A DNA stretch of 62,332 nucleotides, from assembly GCA_021781555.1 (NCBI GenBank), contig JAJXWQ010000010.1, forward strand, positions 1-62,332. The letters are read 5' to 3'. The position numbers and the translations under genes are program-made. This document shows positions 42,317 to 50,327 of this stretch, piece after piece. Origin of the DNA: a bacterium. Lineage in GTDB: Bacteria > Cyanobacteriota > Sericytochromatia > S15B-MN24 > VGJW01. Positions within the stretch are counted from its first letter, which is position 1. The number at the start of each line of letters is the position of its first letter. The notes beneath the pieces are model-generated. The model was given only the letters and a program-made list of their open reading frames with translations. It did not search any database and was not told the DNA's origin.

Positions 42317-45028
42317 GTGACACCGAAAGAAGGACAGCGCCTCGCCGCGGCCGCACAAGGCGCGCCATGGCGCCGCTGGGGGCCCTACCTCGCCGAGCGC
42401 GCCTGGGGCACCGTCCGGGAAGACTACAGCGCGGACCAGGATGCCTGGAATTCCTTCCCGCACGACCACGCAAGATTCCGTGCCTACCGGTGGAATGAAG
42501 ACGGCCTGCTCGGGTGGTCCGACGAGCACCAGCGCTTGTGCTTCGCCCTGGGGCTCTGGAACGGTGTAGATGGCATCCTGAAGGAACGTCTATTTGGCCT
42601 TGCGGGGCCCGAGGGCAACCACGGCGAGGACGTGAAGGAAGTCTACTTCTACACCGACGGAGCGCCCACGCATTCATACATGCGTGCCCTCTATCGCTAT
42701 CCCCAGGCCGCTTTCCCGTACGAGGAGCTGCTCGCGGAGAATCTGCGTCGGACGAAGGAGGAACCCGAGTTCGAGCTGCTCGAGACCGGGATTTTCGACG
42801 CAGATCGCTACTTCGACGTCGACATCGAGTACGCCAAGGCCGGCCCCCTCGACACCCGGATCGCCGTACACGTCACCAACCATGGCCCCGACCAGGCGAT
42901 CTGCTGGGTCTTGCCAATTCTCTGGTACCGCAACGCGTGGTCGTGGGGCCGGATCGATCCGGCCTTCCCCGAGGCCGTCCGCCGCCCCCGCCTGCGCCTC
43001 GAACCCGGACGCCGCATCACGGCGGAGGCCTACCGCGGGCTCGCCCCCTGCCAGCTGGCCTGGGAGGTCGATCCCGAAGCGGTGCTCTTCACCGAGAACG
43101 AGACCAACACCGCGCGGCTCTTTGGCACCGAGGGTCCGCGCTATGCCAAGGACGCCTTCGGGACCTACCTCATCGATGGCGACCGCACGGCCGTTCGCGC
43201 CGACCACGAGGGCTCGAAGGCGGCCCTGCTCTACCGCCTGGACCTGGCTCCGGGCGAGACTGCCACCCTGCGCTTCCGCCTTGCCGAGGTCGACGGATCG
43301 GCCGAGCCTGTCGCCTCGCCCCACCGCGGCGCAGCTGCTGGCCAGGAAGTTATCTGGCCGGGCTTCGATGCCCTGATCGCCGAGCGCAGGGACGAAGCCC
43401 GCGAGTTCTATGACGGCGTCCTCGGCGGTCTGGCGGCGGATCGCCGGGAGGTCGCCCGGCAGGCCCTGGCTGGCCTCCTCTGGTCCAAGCAGTACTACCA
43501 CTACGTGGTGCATGAGTGGCTCGAAGGCGATCCCGCCGAACCGCCCCCGCCCGCGGTCCGCCGCGAGGGCAGGAACTCCACCTGGCGGCATCTTCACTGC
43601 GGCGACGTCTTGCTGATGCCGGACAAATGGGAATACCCCTGGTTCGCCGCCTGGGACCTCGCATTCCACTGTGTGGCGCTGGCGCTGGTCGATCCGGAGC
43701 TGGCCAAGGAGCAGCTCCTGCTCTTGCTCCGCGAGTGGTACCTGCACCCCAGCGGCCAGCTACCGGCCTATGAATGGGCGCTTTCGGACGTCAACCCGCC
43801 GGTCCACGCCTGGGCCGCATTGCGGGTTTACCAGATGGAGAAGCGCCGCACCGGAACGGGCGATCGCCTGTTTCTCGAGCGGGTCTTCCACAAGCTCCTG
43901 CTCAACTTCACCTGGTGGATCAACCGCGAGGATGCCTTCGACAACGACATCTTCGAGGGGGGATTCCTCGGCCTGGACAACATCGGGGTCTTCGACCGCA
44001 GCCGCCCCCTCCCCACGGGCGGGGTGCTCGAGCAGTCCGACAGCACGGCCTGGATGGCGATGTACACGATCGACATGCTCGAGATCGCTCTGGAGCTCGC
44101 CCGCGAAAATCCCGCCTACGAGGACGTGGCGAGCAAGTTTCTCGAGCATTTCGTGCGGATCGCCCACGCCATGAATGCCCCCGATGGCAGCCTGTCGCTC
44201 TGGGACGACGAAGACGGCTTCTACTACGATCTGCTGCGGCTTGCCGACGGGGCAGACTTTCGCGTCAAGGTTCGCTCGGCCGTAGGATTGATCTCGCTGC
44301 TGGCCGTGGGTTTGCTCGAGCCCGACCTGTACCAGCGCCTCCCCCATTTCGGCGAGCGGCTGCGCTGGTTCATCCTGCACCGGCCGGACCTCACCTCGGG
44401 TGCCGCAGACCTCACGCTGCCAGGGGAGGGCGATCGGCAGCTCCTGGCCCTCCTGGACGCGGATCGCCTGCGGCGCCTGTTGAGCCGCCTGCTCGACGAG
44501 GCGGAGTTCCTGTCGCCGTACGGGATCCGTTCCCTGTCGCGATTCCACGCGGACCACCCTTACGAGCTCGACGGCGGCGCTGGCTACGTCGTTCGCTACG
44601 ATCCCGCGGAGTCCACGACCGGGCTGTTCGGAGGCAACTCCAACTGGCGGGGGCCCGTCTGGATGCCGCTGAACTTCCTCTGGATCGAGGCCTTGCGAAC
44701 CTTCCATGCCTATCTCGGCGACTCCTTCACGGTGGAGTTCCCGACGGGCTCGGGCCGACAGATCTCGCTGGCAGAGGTCGCCGATCGCCTGGCCGAGCGC
44801 ATCATTTCGCTGTTCTTGCCCGACGCGACCGGCCGCCGCCCGCAGGATGGGGAGGATCCACGCTTCGCATCGGATCCGCGCTGGCGCGATCCGATGCTCT
44901 TCTACGAGTACTTCCACGGCGACACGGGCCGCGGCCTCGGGGCCTCCCATCAGACCGGCTGGACGGCCCTGGTGGCCGTATTGCTGGCCGAGCGGGTCCA
45001 CCCGGTTCCAGCGCCGGCCAAGGCCTGA
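42317..45028 (+). CDS. GH63-type alpha-glucosidase-like glycoside hydrolase
   Basis: A 903-residue cytoplasmic-looking protein (no signal peptide). The N-terminal beta domain contains ERAWGTVREDYS and WNEDGLLGWSDEHQRLCF. The C-terminal (alpha/alpha)6 barrel carries WEYPWFAAWDLAFHCVALAL with the likely catalytic Asp, GGFLGLDNIGVFDRS, FGGNSNWRGPVWMPLNFLW and a final LGASHQTGWTALVA. This is the pattern of GH63/MGH1-like enzymes such as mannosylglycerate or glucosylglycerate hydrolases and processing glucosidases. A link to compatible-solute turnover is possible but unproven. The start is GTG 42317. A GT4 gene follows with its own promoter. Confidence 0.88.
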   Translation: MTPKEGQRLAAAAQGAPWRRWGPYLAERAWGTVREDYSADQDAWNSFPHDHARFRAYRWNEDGLLGWSDEHQRLCFALGLWNGVDGILKERLFGLAGPEGNHGEDVKEVYFYTDGAPTHSYMRALYRYPQAAFPYEELLAENLRRTKEEPEFELLETGIFDADRYFDVDIEYAKAGPLDTRIAVHVTNHGPDQAICWVLPILWYRNAWSWGRIDPAFPEAVRRPRLRLEPGRRITAEAYRGLAPCQLAWEVDPEAVLFTENETNTARLFGTEGPRYAKDAFGTYLIDGDRTAVRADHEGSKAALLYRLDLAPGETATLRFRLAEVDGSAEPVASPHRGAAAGQEVIWPGFDALIAERRDEAREFYDGVLGGLAADRREVARQALAGLLWSKQYYHYVVHEWLEGDPAEPPPPAVRREGRNSTWRHLHCGDVLLMPDKWEYPWFAAWDLAFHCVALALVDPELAKEQLLLLLREWYLHPSGQLPAYEWALSDVNPPVHAWAALRVYQMEKRRTGTGDRLFLERVFHKLLLNFTWWINREDAFDNDIFEGGFLGLDNIGVFDRSRPLPTGGVLEQSDSTAWMAMYTIDMLEIALELARENPAYEDVASKFLEHFVRIAHAMNAPDGSLSLWDDEDGFYYDLLRLADGADFRVKVRSAVGLISLLAVGLLEPDLYQRLPHFGERLRWFILHRPDLTSGAADLTLPGEGDRQLLALLDADRLRRLLSRLLDEAEFLSPYGIRSLSRFHADHPYELDGGAGYVVRYDPAESTTGLFGGNSNWRGPVWMPLNFLWIEALRTFHAYLGDSFTVEFPTGSGRQISLAEVADRLAERIISLFLPDATGRRPQDGEDPRFASDPRWRDPMLFYEYFHGDTGRGLGASHQTGWTALVAVLLAERVHPVPAPAKA

Positions 45029-45082
45029 CGGCCCGCATCGAAGAGTTCTCGGCCGGTCCGGGGAGATTGCCTGCTCCCGTGC

Positions 45083-45088
45083 TAGAAT
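45083..45088 (+). promoter_or_regulatory. Candidate extended -10 box for a leaderless GT4 mRNA
   Basis: TAGAAT preceded by TGC, ending 6 bases before ATG 45095. The same TG-C-TANNNT form is seen before dnaX, lysC and rpsT. Confidence 0.5.
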
Positions 45089-45094
45089 CCGGTC

Positions 45095-46045
45095 ATGCCG
45101 CTGGAAGTGAACGAACTGTCCCGGAACTCGCGGGGCGGCACGGAGCTGATGCTCGGCTGGCTCTACGAGAGCATCGAACCGACCCTGCTCGAGCCCTTTC
45201 AGATCATTCCATCACGGGTCCGCGCCCTCGAGCCCGACAAGATCCGCATCCTCTGGATGCACCTGGCCGCCCACCACGCGGAGGCCCGGCACCTGGCGGA
45301 CGGCGGATGGGCCCGGTTCGACAAGATCGTCTTCGTCTCCAACACCCAGATGCAGGCCTTCATCGCGAGGTTCGGCATTCCGTGGTCGCGCTGCGCGGTC
45401 ATGCAGAACGCGATCGAACCCATCGAGCCGCATACCAAGCCCGCCGGGGCCACCCGGTTGATCTACACGTCCATGCCCGACCGGGGCTTGGTGTTGCTCG
45501 TGCCGGTTTTTGACGCGCTCTGCCACAAGTATCCCGAGCTCGAGCTCGAGGTCTTCTCCTCGTACCGGCTCTATGGCTGGCCCGAGGCCGATGCGCCGCT
45601 CAAGCCCATCTTCGACGCCTGCCGGGCCCATCCGCGCATCCACTACCACGGCGCGGTGGGTAATGCCGAGGTCCGCGAGGCCCTCAAGACCGCCCACATC
45701 TTCGCGTATCCTTGCATCATGCTGGAGCCGGCTCCGCTCACCTTGATGGAAGCAATGTCGGCCGGACTGCTCTGCGTGCACCCCAACCTCGGCGGGATGT
45801 ACGAGATCGCCGCCAACTGGACCCACATGTACCCGTGGCACGAGGATCCCGCGGCCCATGCGCAGCGCTTTGCGGTCGCCCTCGACGCCGCGATCGCCGC
45901 TCTTTGCGAGCCGGCTACCCAGGAGCGCCTGGCCGCCCAGAAGCACTACGCCGACCTCGTCTACAGCCGCGACCGGCGCAAGCACGAGTGGAGTGCCCTC
46001 CTGACCGATCTCCTCCGCGACGGCCGCATACGGTCGGAGGATTGA
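45095..46045 (+). CDS. Family 4 glycosyltransferase
   Basis: A 316-residue GT-B-like protein. The start NELSRNSRGGTELMLGWL has the GGTE donor-side loop seen near the N-terminus of many GT4 enzymes. Later: KIVFVSNTQMQAFIARFG, RLIYTSMPDRGLVLLVPVF and LEPAPLTLMEAMSAGLLCVH with the EX7E-like pair. At about 316 residues it is shorter than usual because the first Rossmann domain is small. It lies after the GH63-type gene; both could act on the same glucoside. The tandem 16-bp array lies just after its stop. Confidence 0.87.
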   Translation: MPLEVNELSRNSRGGTELMLGWLYESIEPTLLEPFQIIPSRVRALEPDKIRILWMHLAAHHAEARHLADGGWARFDKIVFVSNTQMQAFIARFGIPWSRCAVMQNAIEPIEPHTKPAGATRLIYTSMPDRGLVLLVPVFDALCHKYPELELEVFSSYRLYGWPEADAPLKPIFDACRAHPRIHYHGAVGNAEVREALKTAHIFAYPCIMLEPAPLTLMEAMSAGLLCVHPNLGGMYEIAANWTHMYPWHEDPAAHAQRFAVALDAAIAALCEPATQERLAAQKHYADLVYSRDRRKHEWSALLTDLLRDGRIRSED

Positions 46046-46063
46046 CCCGGACACGATTATCTC

Positions 46064-46110
46064 GGCTACATATTATCCGGGCTACATATTATCCGAGCTA
46101 CATATTACCC
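46064..46110. repeat. Three tandem copies of a 16-bp AT-rich unit
   Basis: Units start at 46064, 46080 and 46096: GGCTACATATTATCC, then GGCTACATATTATCC, then AGCTACATATTACCC. The array lies between the GT4 stop and the convergent YD-repeat gene stop. It shares the block TCTCGGCTA with the array at 39322. Confidence 0.8.
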
Positions 46111-46117
46111 AGACTAA

Positions 46118-46963
46118 CTATTTGCCAGGAGATCCCTCGAGGCCAGCGCCGGCCTTCTTCTCGCGGAAGACCTTTCCCTGGGCGTCCATCCAGCGCTCGG
46201 CCACGATGTTTCCGACCGCATCGTAGGTGTTCTCCTGGCGTAGCGTGAGGCGGTCCAGCGCCCCGAACGACTCGATGCGAGAAATCCGGCCCTGGCTGTC
46301 GTAGAGGAAGTGCATGCGGCTGCGCCGCTTGCCATCTGGCCCCTTCCAGATGCGATCGCTGACCCGGCCCTGCTTGTCGTAAGCTATCTCGAGCGTGCCG
46401 ACCGCGTTGCCATTCTCGTCGGTCCGGGCCTCGGCGACGATCTCCCCCTTCTTGTCGTAGCGATAGCTGAGCTGTTTGACCCGCTTGCCATCTCCGTCCG
46501 TCCAGGTCTCGCTCTCGAGCAGGCCATCGCCGCTGTAGGCCGACGTGATCGCGTAGAAGAGCTTGCCATCCCAGTTATACTCGCCGCGCCACGTCAGCAG
46601 GCCGGTCGCGGTGTCGTAGGTATAACGATGGTAATTCCACACCACGCCTTCCTCGTTGAGCCACAGGGACTCTGCGACCTGAAAGCCATCGTAGCGGTAG
46701 AGCCGGATGTTGATGGGCTTTTGCGTACCCTCGCCGAACTTCTCGAGCCGCAGGCATCGCCCCATCGAGTCGAGGTGGTGCGTCTGATGCTCGGCGGGAA
46801 GCTTGTCTCCCTTGACCTCGACCACCCCCACCACGCGGCCGAAGCGATCGATGCGGCCCGAGCGGAAATGCCGCACCGACGCCAGCTCCGGGTCGATCTC
46901 GGCGATCCACTTGGCCAGGGGCAAGACCACGGGGGACGACGCCACAGTTGTCTCCTTCGTCAA
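46118..46963 (-). CDS. YD/RHS-like repeat protein
   Basis: A 281-residue protein with no signal peptide. From about residue 90 it has seven or so roughly 25-30-residue repeats of the YD type (YTYDTATGLLTWRGEYN, YRYDKKGEIVAEARTDENG, IAYDKQGRVSDRIWKGPDG, FLYDSQGRISRIE). These would form a small beta sheet or partial shell as in RHS proteins, but there is no toxin tail. The start is TTG, overlapping the TGA of the radical SAM gene (TTGA at 46960-46963). As the last gene of a four-gene operon it may be a substrate or partner of the radical SAM enzyme. Confidence 0.78.
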   Translation of the reverse strand: MTKETTVASSPVVLPLAKWIAEIDPELASVRHFRSGRIDRFGRVVGVVEVKGDKLPAEHQTHHLDSMGRCLRLEKFGEGTQKPINIRLYRYDGFQVAESLWLNEEGVVWNYHRYTYDTATGLLTWRGEYNWDGKLFYAITSAYSGDGLLESETWTDGDGKRVKQLSYRYDKKGEIVAEARTDENGNAVGTLEIAYDKQGRVSDRIWKGPDGKRRSRMHFLYDSQGRISRIESFGALDRLTLRQENTYDAVGNIVAERWMDAQGKVFREKKAGAGLEGSPGK

Positions 46964-48810
46964 AAGTACTGCTGGGTGGGCATCACCAGGTGCCGCATGC
47001 TGCGCTGGGCAACCCAGGCGCTGCCAAACCGTGACAGGTACAGATGGATGTTCTCACGGTAGCGCAGGAAGAACCAGAGGCCGTAGTCATAGGCCTCGGC
47101 GCAGCGGCTGGTGCAGATCTCCATCACCTCCCGGAGTTCTTCGTCAGGCATCCCCTGGCGGTCCCGGTACGACAGGTTGGTCGACAGCTCCTGGGTATCC
47201 TCCACGACATCCACCAGCCCCAGGGCCTCCCGGTCGGCATATAGCGGCGAGTGCTTCCCGAGGGTGAACACCGAGCGACCGTACGACTGGATGATGTCGG
47301 TATGCTGGCGGATGATGTCGACGGTCTCCAGGGCCTCGTCGAAGGTCTCGGTCGGGAACCCGAAGAAGATGTAGGCGAAGTTCCAGATCCCGGCCGCCGC
47401 GGTGCCCCGCAGGACCTCGAGCCGCTTGTCGAAGGAAACGCCCTTGCGGATGAGCTTGAAGATCCGCCGGGAGCCCGACTCGAAACCCCACAGGATCATC
47501 TGCAGGCCAGCTTCGTGCAGGAGCTCCATCAGATCGGGGCTAAAACGGCTCTCGAGGCGTCCATTGCAGAACCATCGGATATCCAATCCCTCGGCCAGGA
47601 AGCGTTCGGCCATGGCCCGCAAGCGGACCGGGCTGATCGCCTCGTCGATGAACTGGAAGTGCCGGACCCCGTAGCGGTCGCGCAGGTGCTTGATCTCCGC
47701 CACCAGCTGATCGATGCCCTTGGTGTCTGGCTTGACCCCGACGAACGAGTCACAGAAGGTGCAACGGCCCCAGTAGCAGCTCTTGCCCGCCTGGATCGTG
47801 AGCACCAGCTCCGGCGTCAGATAGAGCTCGAGCGGCAGGCCCTCGAGATCCTGCACACCGACCACGTCCAGTTGCGGGGGCTCTGCCTCCGGCGTCACGA
47901 CGACCGTGCCCTCGCGATGGACCAGCAGGTTCGGGACGAGGGCGAGATCCGTGCCCTCGTACACCGCCCTGACCAGATTGAGGACCGTCTGCTCCCCCTC
48001 GCCGAAGGCAACACTGTCGGCGAATTCGGCAAAGAAGGCCGGCAGCGAGGAAAGCGTCTCCTTGAGCCGCGAGAAGAAGTTGCCGCCGATGCTGACGTGG
48101 AGATCCGGGGCGGCGATCTTGAGCAGCCGAGCCAGGGTCAAGCCCGGAAGCACCTGGGAGAAGGAGTTGATCGAGATGCCGACCGTATCCGCCTGCTCGG
48201 CCAGCAGCGAAGGAATCTGCTCCTCGAAGAAGGCATAGAACATGTTGTTGGGCGCGTCTTGGGCGTGCGCAGCCAGACTCTCGACGGTGAGCGGGCAGGT
48301 GGGTTGCTCGAAGTCGTTGAGCGAGATGCGGGCCGGATAGAAGGGCAGCGACACGATCTCGAGGGCCCGATCGAGGATGCTCATCGCCGCCACGAGGGTA
48401 TCGGGGTGGTAGAAGCGCTCCGGATCGCGCATCACCGACCTGGCATCGGCGATCACGCTGGCGATCCGGCCGAGTTCCTTGGGATGCACCTCGTGCCACC
48501 GGGCCCAGATATTCTGACGCGCGACGTCGCGCTCCATGGCCGGAGTGACGTTGCCGAGAGCCTTGGCGAGCGGTAGCTGCGACCACAGGTACCGCTTCTG
48601 CGTCTCGATGCGGGAAGCCGTCGCCACGAGGTAGTCGCGGGTCAAGACCCGATCGTAGAACTCGATATTGAGATCCCGGACCGAAGCCTCGGCGCCGTTC
48701 GCACGCAGATGCCCCGCAATCGCCCGCAACGAGAAATGCGGGTTCTGCGGTGACCACTGCGGGGGAAAGACGACGAGGGCCTTGGGGCCGGACCCCCTAC
48801 CTCGAGGCAC
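46960..48810 (-). CDS. B12-binding-domain-type radical SAM enzyme
   Basis: A 616-residue protein. The N-terminal third looks like the cobalamin-binding Rossmann domain of this class (KALVVFPPQWSPQNPHFSLR ... VGISINSFSQVLPGL, VSIGGNFFS), though the B12 histidine motif DxHxxG is not evident. The radical SAM domain has CYWGRCTFC near residue 350, a C-x4-C-x2-C spacing rather than the usual C-x3-C-x2-C, then FIDEAISP and the GFESGSRR segment. GTG 48810 is chosen because GAGGG precedes it and the longer frame overlaps the upstream gene. It overlaps the coiled-coil gene by 14 bases and the YD gene by 4. The product is unknown; similar enzymes modify peptides. Confidence 0.83.
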   Translation of the reverse strand: MPRGRGSGPKALVVFPPQWSPQNPHFSLRAIAGHLRANGAEASVRDLNIEFYDRVLTRDYLVATASRIETQKRYLWSQLPLAKALGNVTPAMERDVARQNIWARWHEVHPKELGRIASVIADARSVMRDPERFYHPDTLVAAMSILDRALEIVSLPFYPARISLNDFEQPTCPLTVESLAAHAQDAPNNMFYAFFEEQIPSLLAEQADTVGISINSFSQVLPGLTLARLLKIAAPDLHVSIGGNFFSRLKETLSSLPAFFAEFADSVAFGEGEQTVLNLVRAVYEGTDLALVPNLLVHREGTVVVTPEAEPPQLDVVGVQDLEGLPLELYLTPELVLTIQAGKSCYWGRCTFCDSFVGVKPDTKGIDQLVAEIKHLRDRYGVRHFQFIDEAISPVRLRAMAERFLAEGLDIRWFCNGRLESRFSPDLMELLHEAGLQMILWGFESGSRRIFKLIRKGVSFDKRLEVLRGTAAAGIWNFAYIFFGFPTETFDEALETVDIIRQHTDIIQSYGRSVFTLGKHSPLYADREALGLVDVVEDTQELSTNLSYRDRQGMPDEELREVMEICTSRCAEAYDYGLWFFLRYRENIHLYLSRFGSAWVAQRSMRHLVMPTQQYF

Positions 48811-49084
48811 GGCCCTCTTTCTCCCTGCCGGCGCGGGCCGCCCGCGCCGCCCGCACGTAGGCCTGCAGCTCCACGATGATGGGAAGCATTCCCTCCATGC
48901 GGTTCTTCCGGATCTCGGCAAGCATGGCGTCGTGCTGCCGGAGCTTTTCGCGTACCTGGGCGCGATCGCCGCTGATCTTGAGGGCGATCAGGTTCTCGTG
49001 AAGTTCGCGTTCGCGGGCGAGCAGCTCTTGATAGCGGCGCGCCCGCTCCTCGACTTCATCCGGGGTCAGGGGAAGCTTGTCCAA
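48797..49084 (-). CDS. Small coiled-coil protein
   Basis: A 95-residue, highly charged protein that is almost entirely helical (DEVEERARRYQELLARERE, then KLRQHDAMLAEIRKNRM). It ends with an Ala/Arg-rich tail. The start is TTG at 49084. It lies 14 bases after the proline-rich gene and overlaps the radical SAM gene, so it belongs to the same operon. A role as adaptor or scaffold is only a guess. Confidence 0.72.
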   Translation of the reverse strand: MDKLPLTPDEVEERARRYQELLARERELHENLIALKISGDRAQVREKLRQHDAMLAEIRKNRMEGMLPIIVELQAYVRAARAARAGREKEGRASR

Positions 49085-49098
49085 GCGACTACCGCCCC

Positions 49099-50034
49099 CT
49101 AGCTCGAGATGCCAGTGCCAGGGCCGACGGAGATCCGGGTGTCGCCCGCACTGTAGGCCGGAACCGCGCCAGCCTCGAGCGGCGGCGGAGTGCCGGGAGC
49201 ACCCTGCGTGCCGGTACCGGCGGAGCCACCACCGGTGCTCGGTGCGTTGTTTCCAGCCTCTTGCGCCGCGAAGACGGCAGCGGCTTGCTTGGCATTCGCC
49301 GCCGCATCGGCCTGCTCGCGCTCCCTGTCCTTGTTGGCCTCCGCAAGGGCGTCCATGACGACGTTGAGGGAGCCCTCGCCCATGCCGGCGCCCGGAGTAC
49401 CGAGGGACTTGACGTCGACTCCTGCCGAGCTGAGGGCCTTGGAGAAGTCCATGTCTCCCATGTCGGCGACGCCGTTGCCGTTGGTGTCGACCATGATGGT
49501 GTCGCCGGTGGCGGGATTGACCAGCGCCGCATGGCCGTCGACCGTGGTCTGCGTGGCATCGATCCCGTAGTCAGCCTTGAGGTCCTTGGCCAGGGAGGAG
49601 AAGGACATCCCGATCAGGCCCTTGCCGGCGTGGGTCTTGAGTTCGGAGTAGACGGCCGTCGCCTCGCTCTCCGTCATGGAGTAGCTCTTGGAGGCCCCCA
49701 TACCGGTTCCGCCCTGCACCATGATCTTGGGATCCGGCGGCGGCGGCGGCGGCTCAGGCTGTGTCACCTGCTGCGGCGGCGGCGGCGGCGGCGTGGGATT
49801 GGGATCCGGCGCGCCGAGCTGCATCTTGGCTGGCTGCTGTGGCGGCGGCGGCGGCATGGGGTCCATCGGCTTGGGAATCATGGGATCTTCGGGTGGCTTC
49901 TGGTTGGGATCGAGCGCCCCCAGGCCCCCGTCGAACGCGGTGCTCGACGTGCTCTGCGCCGCCGAGTTGCGACTGACGGTCGTCGTGTAAAGGGGATTGA
50001 CCGAGCTCCCCGATGTCGTCGATCCGACTCCCAT
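49099..50034 (-). CDS. Proline-rich protein with an EF-hand-like loop
   Basis: A 311-residue low-complexity protein. Residues about 45-105 are runs of proline (seven or so in a row, with PDPN and QQ spacers). A folded middle (about 115-215) has SMTESEATAVYSELKTHAGK, DGHAALVNPATGDTIMVD and DTNGNGVADMGDMD, a calcium-loop-like Asp-rich stretch. The tail is Ala/Gly-rich. No classical signal peptide; the start MGVGSTTSGSS...PLY resembles that of the C39-like protein at 39602. ATG 50034 with GGGAGGTG upstream is better than GTG 50043. First gene of the four-gene operon. Function unknown. Confidence 0.75.
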   Translation of the reverse strand: MGVGSTTSGSSVNPLYTTTVSRNSAAQSTSSTAFDGGLGALDPNQKPPEDPMIPKPMDPMPPPPPQQPAKMQLGAPDPNPTPPPPPPQQVTQPEPPPPPPDPKIMVQGGTGMGASKSYSMTESEATAVYSELKTHAGKGLIGMSFSSLAKDLKADYGIDATQTTVDGHAALVNPATGDTIMVDTNGNGVADMGDMDFSKALSSAGVDVKSLGTPGAGMGEGSLNVVMDALAEANKDREREQADAAANAKQAAAVFAAQEAGNNAPSTGGGSAGTGTQGAPGTPPPLEAGAVPAYSAGDTRISVGPGTGISS

Positions 50035-50060
50035 GAGTTGCACCTCCCGCCACGTGTAGA

Positions 50061-50086
50061 CCAGGCCCTAACGGGCTCCTGGTCGT
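50061..50086 (-). other. Hairpin in the leader of the proline-rich gene
   Basis: ACCAGG-CCC and GGGC-TCCTGGT form an imperfect stem (about 50062-50085) close to the ribosome-binding site of the minus-strand gene. It may influence translation. Confidence 0.35.
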
Positions 50087-50277
50087 TTCATTCCCGCGAG
50101 GAAGGCCTTCTAATCTCATCGAGGCAAGCCTCGGAGGTCCTGAAGGGCCGATGCTCTCGCGCTGCATCCGCTATCGGGGAGCCCTGGCCGCACCGTGTTA
50201 TTTCTAAAGGATCTTAAACACGCGCCATACGATCGCCAAACGCCCGGGGCCCCTTCTTGCCGGTCCGGGTGGTTTTC

Positions 50278-50327
50278 GGTGTGAACGGGTCCCTCTGCGC
50301 GGTCGCTGCGCTGCGCAACCGGTTCAG
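50278..50327 (-). repeat. Dispersed repeat, copy 13 (truncated)
   Basis: gtgtgaacgggtccctctgc, the palindrome with GCTGCG centre and gcgcaaccgg. It begins directly at the dnaE stop codon (TGA at 50324-50326 on the minus strand). Confidence 0.82.
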
